From Gnetum montanum (taxonomy: Eukaryota > Streptophyta > Gnetopsida > Gnetales > Gnetaceae), in assembly GCA_015680685.1 (NCBI GenBank), contig MNCI01008279.1, forward strand, positions 1,040,177 through 1,104,176: DNA of 64,000 bases, in the 5' to 3' direction. This document shows, one piece after another, positions 47,480-59,011 of this stretch. A program made the translations under genes and the position numbers. The notes under the pieces are model-generated. The model had not been told where the DNA came from. It made no database searches and was given only the letters and a program-made list of their open reading frames with translations. Position 1 is the first letter of the stretch; the number at the start of each line of letters is the position of its first letter.

Positions 47480-49447
47480 ATAAGGTAACCTTTAGGATGC
47501 TTGCCATTTGTTAAGTCTTGGGCTGAGTGCATACACCCCGGACTCTTGTAGATGTGAGATTATTGGGAAACATCCCTTAGGATGGTCATATTGGCAGATC
47601 TCACATCCACTATCATTTTCCATGTCAGAATCCACAACCTAATCGACGATAGTAATATTTCCCTTACCCTTGTTACATGCATGGTTTGAGTCTCTCCACT
47701 TTTTCTTATCATGATCACTACTTCTCTCCTCCTTAGACTCCTCTATGATTTTTAGGACATTTTCAATTTTACTATCTAAGGAGCTCCATATTTCATCTAC
47801 CTTAGCCAACACTTCCATTGTTAATTTCTTAAGAAGCAAGGTTTTTCTATTCACCAACTCCTTGAATGATGACTCATCCTCTTCCTCATAGAATCTCACT
47901 CCCCTCTTTCAGAGGGAAGGATCATAGTTATATTCTTCCACGTTTTCTCTTTTCCGTAGCTCCCCTTCTTCCTTAGCTACTTGCTCCAATAATCAATGAA
48001 TTTCATGGGACCTAAGTTCTGATAATCTCCCTTGGGCATATGTTCCAAGGGTTCTCCTAGTTTCATGTCTTAGCCCATCTATGAGGTGGTGGAGTTAATC
48101 TCGTTGTGTGTAACCATGGCTCTGGCAACGATGTAGTAGTGCATAGTATTGGCCCATGGCAGAATCCAAGGGTTCATGATTACCCTGCTTCCATCCTTGG
48201 ATCTGTTTATGCAATTTGGACACTCTGGAGTACATTTGGTATTTATCGTTAAACAATTTTAGCATTATACTCCACCTCCTAATGGTTTCCAGTTCTAAGG
48301 ATCAGTACCAACTTTCCGCTTCCTTCACGAGTGTCCTAGGAAACAACTTTAACTTCTGCCACTCATTCTCAATGTTCTACAAGATGCAAGCATCATGAAA
48401 TGCCTATAAGTGGTTTTGCGGATCAGTGTTGTATCCCCCCTCAAACCGTGGGATATTATTCATGTCTAGTCTCTTGATTCAGCTATATTTTTGGTGCCTT
48501 GTAGGTATTCTAATGACCTCCATAATGTCTAACATACTTTGAGTGGCAAGTAGGGGTTCGTCATGATCATCTCTCTCATGAAATCTATGATTCCTACGTG
48601 GTTTCCTACTTTTCCTTCTTCAATGCTTAGATTCCCTAGAGTGCCCTTGTCCTCTCTCTCGACTCTCTCGTCATGGTCTCTCATCTTGCTTACCCTTATC
48701 CTCATGGTTGGGCTCTTTGTGACTGCGTCCTGATGTGGAAGGAGAGGGTGAGTGATGCGATGAAGGGGAAGAGGAAGGAGAACCATTTCCATGACGATGT
48801 TTCCTACCTTCTCTTCGATGGCTATGGCCTTGATCGTGATGATGATCAGATTGCCCATCCTTATCATTTGTTTGTGTTCCCTCATTGAACACTTGGTGTT
48901 CATGGCCATCAGAACCAGAGTTTTGTATCGTGGAGCAAGGATTCTGATACACCACCTCCTCACTCTGATTGGGAGGGGGAACATCATTTTGTGAAGAACC
49001 TATTGAGATAGGTTCACCACCCCTAATTTCTCTTATGATAGGCAAAGCATTTCAGGGTCCTTTGCCTTTCAATGATGTGTGATAACTCTCCTGCCATGAG
49101 TCCCTTAGATGTTGCACCTCTATGGGATGGTAATCCCTTGTGTCATAATCTTCTACAATGTATTTAGCGTATAATTTTGTCATGCCTATCTGTATAAGAG
49201 CACAAAGGAGCATGTTAGGGACTGCCTAATCTGGGGGTAACACTATGTTACCATGCAAATCTCTCTAGCATAGTTGTTCATCCTGATGGAGGATAAAAGT
49301 AAAATCAGGTATATACTCATTGTGATGAGTATATACCACCCGATACTGTTGAGGAACTGGCGGTTCTGGGTTATGTGTGTTAAACCACCAACTATCTCTT
49401 ATGTGATCCCTAGGTGGTGAAGTGATTTTATGAGAAGAAGAAGACAT
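47480..49447 (-). pseudogene. Element B Gag, disrupted
   Basis: Fragments match A Gag in order: start MSSSSHKITSP (49447), the Ser/His low-complexity stretch (48.75 kb), the shared TAG at 48377-48379, the FNDKYQ..SRVSKL-like core (about 48.2 kb), an ELVNRKTLLLKKLTMEVLAK segment (47.8 kb), and an EICQYDHPKGCFP-like knuckle region (about 47.57 kb). Multiple stops and frame changes are present. Confidence 0.75.
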
Positions 49448-49574
49448 TGTCTCTTATTTGGTGTGCTAATTGACCATTGTTTAAATTTTCTTCTGATTAA
49501 CACTAAGGGTTTTTTTAAGCTTCCCAATGATATGGATGATTTCCTATGTTCTACTTAGCGCACAAACAACTTAG

Positions 49575-49592
49575 TCCCTGGCAACAACACCA
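49575..49592 (-). other. Decayed primer binding site of element B
   Basis: The minus strand reads tggtgttgttgccaggga, the tRNA-Asp complement of A with G-to-A-type losses. It lies one base from the 5' LTR. Confidence 0.75.
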
Positions 49593-49593
49593 A

Positions 49594-50356
49594 TGATGAG
49601 TGGCGAGGTACCCCTACACTCAACCATACGAATATGAGCGTTAAATGTGTGATCTAGTCAAACTCCATAGACTAAGTGCCTACACACCTTATGGAACACT
49701 TAAGGTTAATTTTTCATTGTCTTCCCAAATTTGTATTTGTCACGGTTGTATGGTTAATTAAGTATGAGGTATGTGATTTTTATATCTTTTATGTTTTATT
49801 GCCTATGCTAAGAGAGGAAAGGGTGAAGAGACTAAGTAACTAAATTTAACTAACTAAGTTCTAATTCCTAGCATCAGTATCCATTCCCACTTTCCATTCA
49901 CACCCTGAGCCGATGCAACCTTCTGGGATTACCAAACACTATTTGTTGCTGGGATTACCAAGCATAACGCACATGCTCGAAGTGGTCATACTAAATGCAC
50001 TTAGGAGTGTTAAGGGTTGAGAGAGATTAATTAGGAAAGTAGTAAATAACATTAATTAAAGTCCTATTTAGCTTAGTCCATGCACTGCAAGGTTTATCCA
50101 AAAGTTCATCTTTATTTCCATACACAAACGTGTGCTCAGGTACAATATTTGCTCGAATAAAGATCTGTTCACTTTGGGACTCCTACTGTGGGCACATGGA
50201 AATTACTCTAACTCTAGAATGGAAAAACTGCAAGAGTTTGGCTAAGGTCTAGATCTAGATGGAGAAACAAGGGAGAGCCACCTCTTATTTATAGATTTGG
50301 CAGCGCGATGCGATATCGTGTACGATACATCACGTACGCGATATCGTGTCCTATCA
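49594..50356 (-). repeat. 5' LTR of element B (right copy)
   Basis: A 763-bp LTR starting tgatgagtgg and ending cctatca. A TATA box lies at about 50284-50294 (minus) with decayed gcgatatcg palindromes upstream (50305-50347). Confidence 0.83.
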
Positions 50357-50361
50357 ACAAT

Positions 50362-52420
50362 CGAGATAGTAATTTTAGGGGTAATTAAATCAATTTGTAG
50401 AGTTTTAGGATTGGTTGTCCATGAATATGCTAAAGAGGTATGTGAATGTTAAATGAAACCAACAAAGCAACCTAAAACCAAAACACAAATTCAACCTCCT
50501 AGGAATACCATTAGCCTTTATAAATGTACACAAACTAATTTAAGACAAGATCAGAAGGAAAAAAGACAATCAAATCCAATTCCTTTTTTCTCTCTTAAAG
50601 AGAAACACCATAACAAAAAAGGAAATTCAATAGAAAGGGAAGGGATAAAATCAAACTTTTCCACCTCTTTTAATCCTCTTTTCGATATTTCAACTATTAC
50701 AATGTAAACTATGAGTTCAACTATGGTGGCAAGTTCTTGAAATCTAAGTTTTAGCCAAATATTAAGTAATGTAACCATGATGGGAGGAACCATCCAAATT
50801 TTAAATACATTCAATTTGCAAGTTTCAATTACATTAGTAGCCTTTATTTCCATACTAAGCCCAATTATAACTCCAACAGTAGCTTCCACTTTTACAATTG
50901 AATCTCTTTCATACCATACACCTCCTTCACTTTCTCTTCACTCAATTCCTTTTTCCTTTGGTATTATAGGTTCTAATATTCTTGTTGGATAGGCCTACTA
51001 AGGATAAAATATTGGAGATTTATTAAATCAAAGGACATTAATCATGCCTCAAGGACCATTAGTTTTCCCACAAGGTAGAGATGTGAAGATCGAAAAAGTT
51101 CACTTACTACCTATTTTTAGAAAAACAAATGATGAAGATCTAGTCACTCACATAAGAAAATTTGAAACCACATTAGCAATGTTAACTCCTCGAAGTGGAG
51201 ATAGAACTAAAATTATTACTTTTAAATTAACCTTGAAAGATAAAGGTGATTTTTGGCTATAAATCCATAGGACACAAATTAGTTCATGAGATGAATTCAA
51301 GGCTATCTTTCTCCAAAGATTTCTCTCTAATGATAGGCTTTATTCATTAAAGAAACAACTAATGAGTTTTATGCAACAAGAAGATGAGGATTATGAGAGT
51401 ACTTTCGATAGGTTTAAGGGATTGTGTTTAAAGAATCCCAAACATGGATTTCTAGGTCATCAACTTATTCAAATCTTTATAGAAGGTCTATTACTATATT
51501 GTAGAAAAAATATTGACTTTGCATGTGGTGGAAATATATTGAATGTAACACTAGAGGATGGCTAGAGGATAATAGACTCATTAGTAGATCAAAGCAAGAG
51601 ATGGCCAAAAAATTGAACAATTAAATAAAAAAAGTGGATCAATTGACATAGTTAATAAAGAAACAAGCTCATGTGGTGCAAACTAAAGTATGTAGCCTTT
51701 GTGGTAGCCACAACATGATTACACCACTTGTATAGCCTTATCATATTGTCATGAGGAAGTGCAAGAATTAGTGAAGGCTTTTCAACAATATAGAAGCCAA
51801 CCAACAATCACTTTCCAACAAAGACTACCTTTCCAACAATAATATCCCTAAAATAATTTTAGATCACTTAGAAAAACTCACTTTAAGTCTTACTTCCTTC
51901 ATTGAAGAAAGTAGGTAATTCATGAATGAAAAAAAAAGAAGATTTAAAGATCTAACAAAGAACAAATTAACTTCTCAACCTGAGCCAAATCCTACATCTT
52001 AAAGGAAGGGTAAGGAATAATTGAATTTCATCACTACTAGGTGTGGAAAGACCATTGAGCCTAGAGCCCAAAAGAAGGTTAGATTTCAAGAAGTTGAGAC
52101 ACATGAAAAAGTTCAGCCAAAAGTATTAAATGAGGAAAACAATCAGTCAATAAGGAAAATAAAACAACCATTAACCTCTTCTCTTTTTTCTAGACAAATA
52201 CCTTTATCTCCTTTTCCTAAACAATTTCAAGAGAACTTTAAAACTAAAGCTCATATAGAAAAAATATTTAGCAAGTTATATTTACATATTCCTTTAGAAC
52301 AAGTTGTAAAGAAAACATCTCTTTATGCTAAATACTTAAGGGAACTATGCACAAAGAAAAAAGAAAAGAAAAGATTCCTAGGCAAGTTTATGTGGTTGAT
52401 AATTTTTCTCAACTTATAAA
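50362..52420 (+). pseudogene. gag: C Gag, disrupted
   Basis: After B, the frame continues through several open pieces. A capsid-like core appears at 51044-51565: VHLLPIFRKTNDEDLVTHI, KFETTLAMLTPRS, LKDKGDFWL, then MSFMQQEDEDYESTFDRFK and QLIQIFIEGLL. This is the Athila-type retrotransposon gag domain. A zinc knuckle begins CSLCGSHN at 51691 and needs a frame change to reach its last Cys. Next is ITTRCGKTIEPRAQKKVRFQ (from 52024), the linker typical of Athila. Stops occur between pieces. Confidence 0.75.
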
Positions 52421-52429
52421 AAGCCATGA

Positions 52430-52760
52430 AGGTCCAAAATATGAAGATATAGAAATTCCTACAATTCCAATTAAGATAAATGGACAGAATATTGAGAATG
52501 CCCTACTTGATCTAGGAGCTAGTATTAATATCATGCTAGTTAAAATGGGTATGTCACTTGATTTAGAGGATATAAGAAACGTACACATGACAATATGGCT
52601 GATGATTCCAATGTAAACCCTATAGGAGTAGTGGAATATTTGATAGTAGAGGTTGAAAGAGAAAAATACCTAGTTGATTTTGTAGTGTTGAAAGTAAAAG
52701 ATTTGGATTATTTCCCCATCATACTAGGTAGACCTTAGTTAGCAATAGCTGATGTAGTAA
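52430..52760 (+). pseudogene. C aspartic protease, disrupted
   Basis: The active-site block ALLDLGASINIM has D-L-G-A-S at 52509-52523. 'DLGAS' is the usual Athila form. The C-terminal ILGRP block is at about 52722-52737 followed by a stop. A frame break lies near 52600. Confidence 0.78.
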
Positions 52761-52959
52761 TCAATTGTAAATTAGGGTAACTCCAATTATTTTTTGTTAA
52801 TCATACTTCTATGCTTAACATATATGATAAAGTAAAAGATGACTAATTGAATCAATATTTGAAAGAAGTAAGAGTGCCCTACACAATATCCACTTTAGAA
52901 ATGACATAATATAGGAAAAAATTAGTATTAAACAATTTTGAGGAAGGGCCTTTAGACCC

Positions 52960-53990
52960 CTCTACAAAAGAGCAACAAGATATTCTTAACAAAATTTTCA
53001 ATTTGAAATTGAAAAATATTGGAGAAGTAATTCAACCATCAAATAATGATTCCTTGGATCTTAGAGAATTGCCTAGTACTCTTAAGTACATTTTCCTTAA
53101 CCATAATACATTCCCAACTTTTGGATGAGAAAAAAGCAAAATTATTAGGATTTTTACATAGAGAGTCTAACACATTTGCATGGAGTTATGAGGACATCAT
53201 CAAGGAATCTCACCCAACATTTACCAACATCACATCTATCTAGAAGATAATGTGAAACTGGTAAGAATTTCCCCTAGGTGAATTAATCCAAATTTAAAAT
53301 AAATAATTAAGGATGAAATTTCAAAACTTTGGAAAGAAGGAATTATTTATCCAATAGCTAATAGTGAATGGGTAAGCCCTATTACTATAGTTCCTAAAAA
53401 GAATGAAAACTTGAGAGTTTTTGTAGCTTAATCAAAACACAAAGAAAGATCATTTTCCTTTACTTACATAGACCAAATTTTGGAGAGATTAGAAGGGCTT
53501 GAGTATTATTATTATTTGGATGGGTTTAGTGGTTACAATCAAGTAGCCATTGCACCTTAGGACTAGCATAAAATAATTTTTACATGTTCATATGAAACTT
53601 TTACTTATCGGTGGATGCCTTTTAGCCTTTGTAATGCACCTACTACCTTCCAAAGGGCCATGATATCAGTATTCTCTAATATGCTAGGACATTATGTGGA
53701 AGTATTTATGGATGATGTTTTGGTCTATGGGAATACTTATGAACAAACATTACAACATTTAGAATGCATTTTAGATATATGTATTGATAAAAATCTAAAA
53801 TTGAGTTGGGAAAAGAGTCATTTAATGACTACAAGAGACATAGCATTAGGACATGTTATTTCTAAGAATGAGATAAGAATGGGTGAGGAAAAAGTAAAAG
53901 TAATATCTACTCTCCTAGCTCCAACTAACTTAAACACTCTTCAATCCTTTCTAGGACATGTTGGATATTATAGATGATTTATTAAAGATT
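52960..53990 (+). pseudogene. C reverse transcriptase, disrupted
   Basis: Motif order: LPSTLKYIFLNHNTFP (approach), INPNLK and DEISKLWKEGIIYPIANSEW, VSPITIVPKK, YYLDGFSGYNQVAIAP, FTYRWMPFSLCNAPTTFQRAM, and the catalytic FMDD (53705-53716) in an open frame 53615-53977, ending LQSFLGHVGYYR. Stops occur at 53427, 53558 and elsewhere. The motifs are those of Ty3/gypsy RT. Confidence 0.85.
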
Positions 53991-53994
53991 TCTC

Positions 53995-54535
53995 AAAAAT
54001 TGCTAAACCAATTTACATACTCCTAGAAAAGGATGTTCCTTTCATATGGACTGATGATTGTCAAGAAGCAATTTTAGAACTAAAGAAAAGAGTAACCACC
54101 AGCCTTATACTTAATGTACCTAATTGGGATTTTCCATTTGATTTAATGTGTGATCATAGTGACACTATTGTAGGGGTAGCCTTAGGGAAATATATAGATA
54201 ATAAGCCACGAGTCATCTATTATGTGTCTAAAAGTTTAGCTTAAGCCCAAGTGTCTAAAAAGAACTCTTGGCCATTGTGTATGCTTTGGATAAATTTAGA
54301 AATTATTTAATAGGATATAAAACTAAAGTTTACATTGATCATTCAGCCATTAAATTTTTAACTACTAAAAAAAATAGAAAATGCTAGAATAATAAGATGA
54401 TGCCTATTACTCCAAGAATTTGATCTTGACATTTTAGATAAAAGGGGTAGAGAAAATGTTGTGGTAGATAATCTTTCTAGATTGGAAATAAGGGATGAAA
54501 ATAGGATAAAAGCATTATTTTATGATGAATTCCCT
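53995..54535 (+). pseudogene. C RNase H, truncated at 54535
   Basis: Blocks: KDVPFIWTDDCQEAILELKK, PFDLMCDHSDTIVGVALG, PRVIYYVSKSLA, NYLIGYKTKVYIDHSAIKFL and a final NLSRLEIRDEN. The last catalytic region is followed by YDEFP, then the D' LTR. Confidence 0.8.
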
Positions 54536-56546
54536 TGAAACACCACCAAAATTTTCATATTGTAACCATTTTTCATCATGTAGCCTTCACACCATGAAAT
54601 TTGAGGCAAAACTTCTTTGTAAATGTGAAGATTGTTACTCATGAGGGGAAGTATCACATATTCCATACTTTTTGGGCTGAAAAATGCCTTGTAAGTTATC
54701 AAAGCCTCATCCCTCAAGTGGAAAAAGTCATGTACTATCCATATTTGGGCTTGGGAGGGTCAAAAATCCCTTTTGGAATGCGAAAAATGGGCAATTTGAT
54801 GTGTGTGTGGATGGTAGATCTCACCTACCCCCAACATGGAGAGATGTGGTTCACCTATGTCTAGTGTGAAAGGGTAGACCTTAACATGGAAGGATATGGT
54901 GGCATTTATGCTTAGCATGAAGAATTTTGGCATCATCTATGCCTAGCATAGGAGGTGTAATCCTAATCCCCCAGTGTGGAAAGTTCATGTTTAGCATGGA
55001 AATTGCATGCCCCTACTATAGAAACTTCATGACCTAGATTTCAACACTCCACTTACTTCAGCATTGACCATGCACTCAAACAAGGATGGAAGAAGACCCA
55101 ACATAGAAGAAAAAAGCTAGCATAGGTGGTGTTCCCCCATCACTATTTGTAGTAAATAAAATGACCATAGGGCTTTGGAACTTTTCATGCATATTAACCC
55201 CAACCACACCCCCCCTNNNNNNNNNNNNNNNNNNNNNNNNNNNNNNNNNNNNNNNNNNNNNNNNNNNNNNNNNNNNNNNNNNNNNNNNNNNNNNNNNNNN
55301 NNNNNNNNNNNNNNNNNNNNNNNNNNNNNNNNNNNNNNNNNNNNNNNNNNNNNNNNNNNNNNNNNNNNNNNNNNNNNNNNNNNNNNNNNNNNNNNNNNNN
55401 NNNNNNNNNNNNNNNNNNNNNNNNNNNNNNNNNNNNNNNNNNNNNNNNNNNNNNNNNNNNNNNNNNNNNNNNNNNNNNNNNNNNNNNNNNNNNNNNNNNN
55501 NNNNNNNNNNNNNNNNNNNNNNNNNNNNNNNNNNNNNNNNNNNNNNNNNNNNNNNNNNNNNNNNNNNNNNNNNNNNNNNNNNNNNNNNNNNNNNNNNNNN
55601 NNNNNNNNNNNNNNNNNNNNNNNNNNNNNNNNNNNNNNNNNNNNNNNNNNNNNNNNNNNNNNNNNNNNNNNNNNNNNNNNNNNNNNNNNNNNNNNNNNNN
55701 NNNNNNNNNNNNNNNNNNNNNNNNNNNNNNNNNNNNNNNNNNNNTAATTGGACACCCATCTTACTTGTACATTGCAAAAATTTGCAGCCAAATTATAGCT
55801 GAATTGCAGCCAATTTGTAGCCCATTCCATGGCCAAAAACCTATATAATCTAAACCCCAACACCATTTTTAGGTTTCACACTCTTGGTAGTTTCCACACT
55901 TAGGGCATTTTTAGGTGATCAAGAGCTCTTGCAATATCACATACTTGCAGTCTCTTGAACCCCAACATGAAAAACCATATGGACCTATAACATCCATTAC
56001 CCCCTTGAGATTTGTGAGTTTTTTGGTTTCTACACTACGCCCCTAGGATTCCCAACTCCTAGCATAAAGCATTCTAATAGCCTAAATCGTTTACTTTTCT
56101 CATCCTTCAATAGTAGTTAACATTGTAGACCTATAGTAGTAGAAGAAGAGGTTCAATAACATCATGAGTGCCTGAGCACCCAAATCGTGGAGTGGATTAT
56201 ATCAGCTTCAAAGAAGTTTGAAGCCCCACCTTAGTGAATCCCCTTTTGCTCTCTCATAGGCATTTCTTGTACACATCCCTTAAACTTATTCTTTATTTTT
56301 AATATAGTTTTAAAGTTTCAATTTTGTGTGCAATTCATATTTACTTTTAGTTTTTCATATCTATAGTTTTTTTTTTTACATTTTCATTTTTTCTACCCCC
56401 GTTTTGCATTCCGTACATCTGTGAGTGATCTAACAAACCATCCAAGGTGCCTTGAATCTCATTTTTTTCAAAGGCCCTAGGGATTAAAGGTTGAGGCTAC
56501 TATGAAAGAACTTTTGATTTTCCAACAATCAAGTTTTTTAGTTGCA
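54536..56546 (+). repeat. LTR of a D-related gypsy element (D')
   Basis: Homologous to the 3' LTR of D in start, several inner blocks and end. It is followed by a primer-site-like sequence, so it is a 5' LTR. It includes the 528-base assembly gap, so its true length is unknown. A TATA-like ctatataatc lies near 55841. Words such as tatgcctagcatagg (about 54938) echo the palindromes of other arrays in the window. Confidence 0.7.
55217..55744. other. Assembly gap (528 Ns)
   Basis: A run of N, starting right after a C-run (cccccct). No sequence is known. Open frames that cross it are artefacts. Confidence 0.99.
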
Positions 56547-56555
56547 ATAGTTTCC

Positions 56556-56572
56556 TGGTGCTAGAAGAAGGA
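56556..56572 (+). other. Probable primer binding site of D'
   Basis: The sequence tggtgctagaagaagga lies about 9 bases after the LTR end. It starts with the TGG common to primer sites and resembles leader sequences of Tat-type plant elements. The matching tRNA was not identified. Confidence 0.5.
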
Positions 56573-57180
56573 CATCTACCTGATTTCTTCATCAAAATTT
56601 ATTTTCCCCATTGCTAATGTTGACTACCATTAGAAAATTTCCAATTTTTGTAGCAAAAAAAAATCTTTGGAACCCTTTCAAAAATCAACACTACCACTTA
56701 CACCCTTGCAATAGAAGCCTTAGTGTGGAGGTTGTAGGTCTTTGGGTTTTAAATTTTCACAACACTTGTTGTGAAATTTAAAGCCCAAGGCCAATGTTGA
56801 TATAATTCCTCTCCTTGGCTGCCAAAATTTTTCAATTTTTCAACATTGGTTTTTTCCACAACCAAACCACCATCCCTCCTTCCTAGCTAAGAAAATTGGT
56901 AGCCTACTAAAATTATTTTATGGTGGAAAAACCAAGTTTCCTCTTTGGTTCTAAATTCCACTGCCTTGCCTCCCTTCACCAACGTTGGCTAGGAAGGTGT
57001 GAGATCTAGCTAATCTCATCCCCCTTTCCTTTCCACCTACTACACCCAACATAGGTGCAACTAAGAAGCCTAGCATGGGTAAGGTTTGAAGCCACATTCC
57101 CAGCTTTTCATTTTTTGCAAAGGAGTGTATCTTCCTTAAGCCCCACTTACTATTAATAGTAAGTGTAGTAATCAAAAATA
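56573..57180 (+). other. Leader of D', with a long hairpin
   Basis: Non-coding leader-like sequence. It holds a near-perfect hairpin at 56742-56788. After about 57180 the sequence changes to the LTR of element E, so D' is cut off. Confidence 0.5.
56742..56788. repeat. Near-perfect inverted repeat, 22-bp arms, 2-nt loop
   Basis: The left arm 56742-56764 pairs with the right arm 56767-56788, with one bulged T and one G-T pair. The centre is CACAACA-ct-TGTTGTG. Confidence 0.85.
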
Positions 57181-57742
57181 TTGGTGGCTAGAACACTGAG
57201 AGGTCACTAGGCATATAGCCTAACCTTGGATCCATGTGAGGGCCGTGTTGGAGTAAACGGAAGTGGGGTGCCCTAACCGGTCTGGTCAATCAGACAGGGA
57301 CTTAATCAGTGTACAATAACCTTTCGTAAATAGTTATTTTAAAGACGTTTTGTATGACTTAAGCGATAAGTGACAAATGTAAAATGATAGAGAATAATGC
57401 AAAATATGATAATAGCAAAACAAAATGAAATAGACTTGAGTGAGAAAGTGCACCATCCCAAGATCGGGGGATCTGATCTTTGTTTGGCTGAAGGTGTACA
57501 ACTGATGTGCAATGTGGACAGGCACAACTTACAACGAAGAAGTATGGTCATAGCTCCTTGAACTATCGTCAAAATCTTGCTAACAGGAACCCTCTGCTTG
57601 CTAGTCTCTTTGTTGCAGCTAATTGCTAGAAAGCCAAAATGCCAGAATTCCAAATGCCAATCTTCGAAGCCAATTGCCAAAAAGGGTGATTCTCAAAGCC
57701 AACAATGTCAAAAGCCAACAACTTGAACATTGTTCACTAGGG

Positions 57743-57750
57743 TATTTATA
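57743..57750 (-). promoter_or_regulatory. TATA box of element E LTR
   Basis: The minus strand reads TATAAATA in the context ggctctataaatacc, a good plant TATA match in the expected orientation. Confidence 0.55.
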
Positions 57751-58158
57751 GAGCCAAGGGTGGGAGAGAAACATGGTTTTGATGCCATGTGTCCTGGGTC
57801 CCACAGAGTGCAAATGTGACTGTGTTATGCTGCTGTGTAATGTTGAATGTGAAACCTGCTATGTTGTGACCATACCATTCAAGCTACGTGTGCCAAAATC
57901 CAAGGAGTTGACATGTTTGTTACAAAGAATGTGAACAATGAATGCAAATTGGAGCCTATTCTCTAGGACTACATCTTTCCTACTCTTGCAAGTAGGGTCA
58001 AGCATAGGGAAAACTTTGGGGATAATTAGCAGGGTGCAAAACAAAGCAAACTTGCTAGTTCTATCTGTTGAAGAGATGTCAGGATAAGAGTGACCATTGC
58101 CAACAAGTTCTAGATCTAACTAGAGATGTTCTGATGCTTTCACATGAGTGTTACACTA

Positions 58159-59011
58159 TTTACGCTACCCAGCATATCAACGTAGCGTAAACACCCGCAT
58201 GCTACACTATGCTATGCTGCATAGAGTAGTGTAGTGTAGCCATCTGTCTTGAAAGAAAACTTGCCTGAAAGCCAAAAATACCATGCTATGTAAGCAACTG
58301 CAACAATTGGTATCCCTACTTTCTAAGTTGAAAGGTCCTAGGACCTGTGAAGTTCATTCTTGGGACACTTTTAGGCTATGTGTTCCTACTACACTATGCT
58401 ACGCTATGCAGTGTAGCATAGCATAGTAGCTAGTGTGACATGAATTCCTATCTAATCTGTAATGCTTTGTCAAGAAACTTTACTTGGGGCCCAAGGGTGA
58501 AGTGGGACAAGCAGTCTTGGAGGCTGGAGTATGGCCAAGTGCAATTCTCTTGCTAGAACCACTTAGCAGAGGACCTTTGTGTGTTATGTCCCTACTACAC
58601 TATGCTATGCTGCATAGTGTAGCATAGTGTAGCACCTTGTGTTGCTTGGTATCTGACTTATTTAGCAAAGATTTTATCACGGGATGATGATCATGTCCTG
58701 GCGTGATGGAAAAACAAGCATGCTTGATGGTTAAGGTAGGGGAAAATATGTTTACTTCGCCAAAATCAGTCTGTGTGGAAGCATTGCCATAGTAGAACCC
58801 CGCCACACTATGTTATGCTATGTAGCATAGTATAACGTAACACTCAAATGAAGAGGACTTTTGATGAAATTTGCCACATTTATGCTATGTCATGTTGTTC
58901 ATGCTTCAATAATGAAATGGGGTAGGTACCTTGGGACTGAGTTATTGACAATTGTAGCTTTGGTGCCTGCTCAATGTCCTCAAGGCCTGCTACACTATGC
59001 AACGTAGCAGG
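58159..59011. repeat. Array of palindromes, about 200-bp period, in E LTR
   Basis: Six palindromes: TTTACGCTAC/GTAGCGTAAA (58159-58191), GCTACACTA/TAGTGTAGC (58201-58240), a long imperfect one at 58388-58428, CTACACTATGC/GCATAGTGTAG (58595-58622), TATGCTA/TAGCATA (58813-58829) and CCTGCTAC/GTAGCAGG (58986-59011). Apart from the adjacent first two, spacing is about 190-210 bp. The sequence between them is poorly conserved. Confidence 0.8.

Larger units (their letters stand above)
43420..50356 (-). mobile_element. Element B: older relative of A, gag-protease-only
   Basis: LTRs at 43420-44219 and 49594-50356 are flanked by acaat (43415-43419 and 50357-50361). The interior has the order of element A on the minus strand: gag then protease, with no RT. 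Many more stops and CpG losses than in A indicate an older insertion. It lacks the 404-bp flank piece that A carries: its purine tract (44220-44229) abuts its 3' LTR directly, which shows the normal arrangement. Confidence 0.85.
43152..54535 (+). mobile_element. Athila-like Ty3/gypsy element C, split by B, 3' truncated
   Basis: Plus-strand order: decayed primer site (43155-43172), gag start (43301), insertion of B, gag (50.36-51.8 kb), ITTRCGKTI-type linker (52.02 kb), protease (52.46 kb), RT (53.0-53.98) and RNase H (54.0-54.5). Wording such as DLGAS in the protease, the gag pattern and the primer-site type fit the Athila side of gypsy. Coding ends abruptly at 54535, where the D' LTR begins. 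Integrase and the 3' LTR are missing from this window. Confidence 0.75.

Noticed and set aside
55076-55866. Long open frames across 55.1-55.9 kb
   Set aside because: They exist only because Ns were read through; there is no real sequence there.
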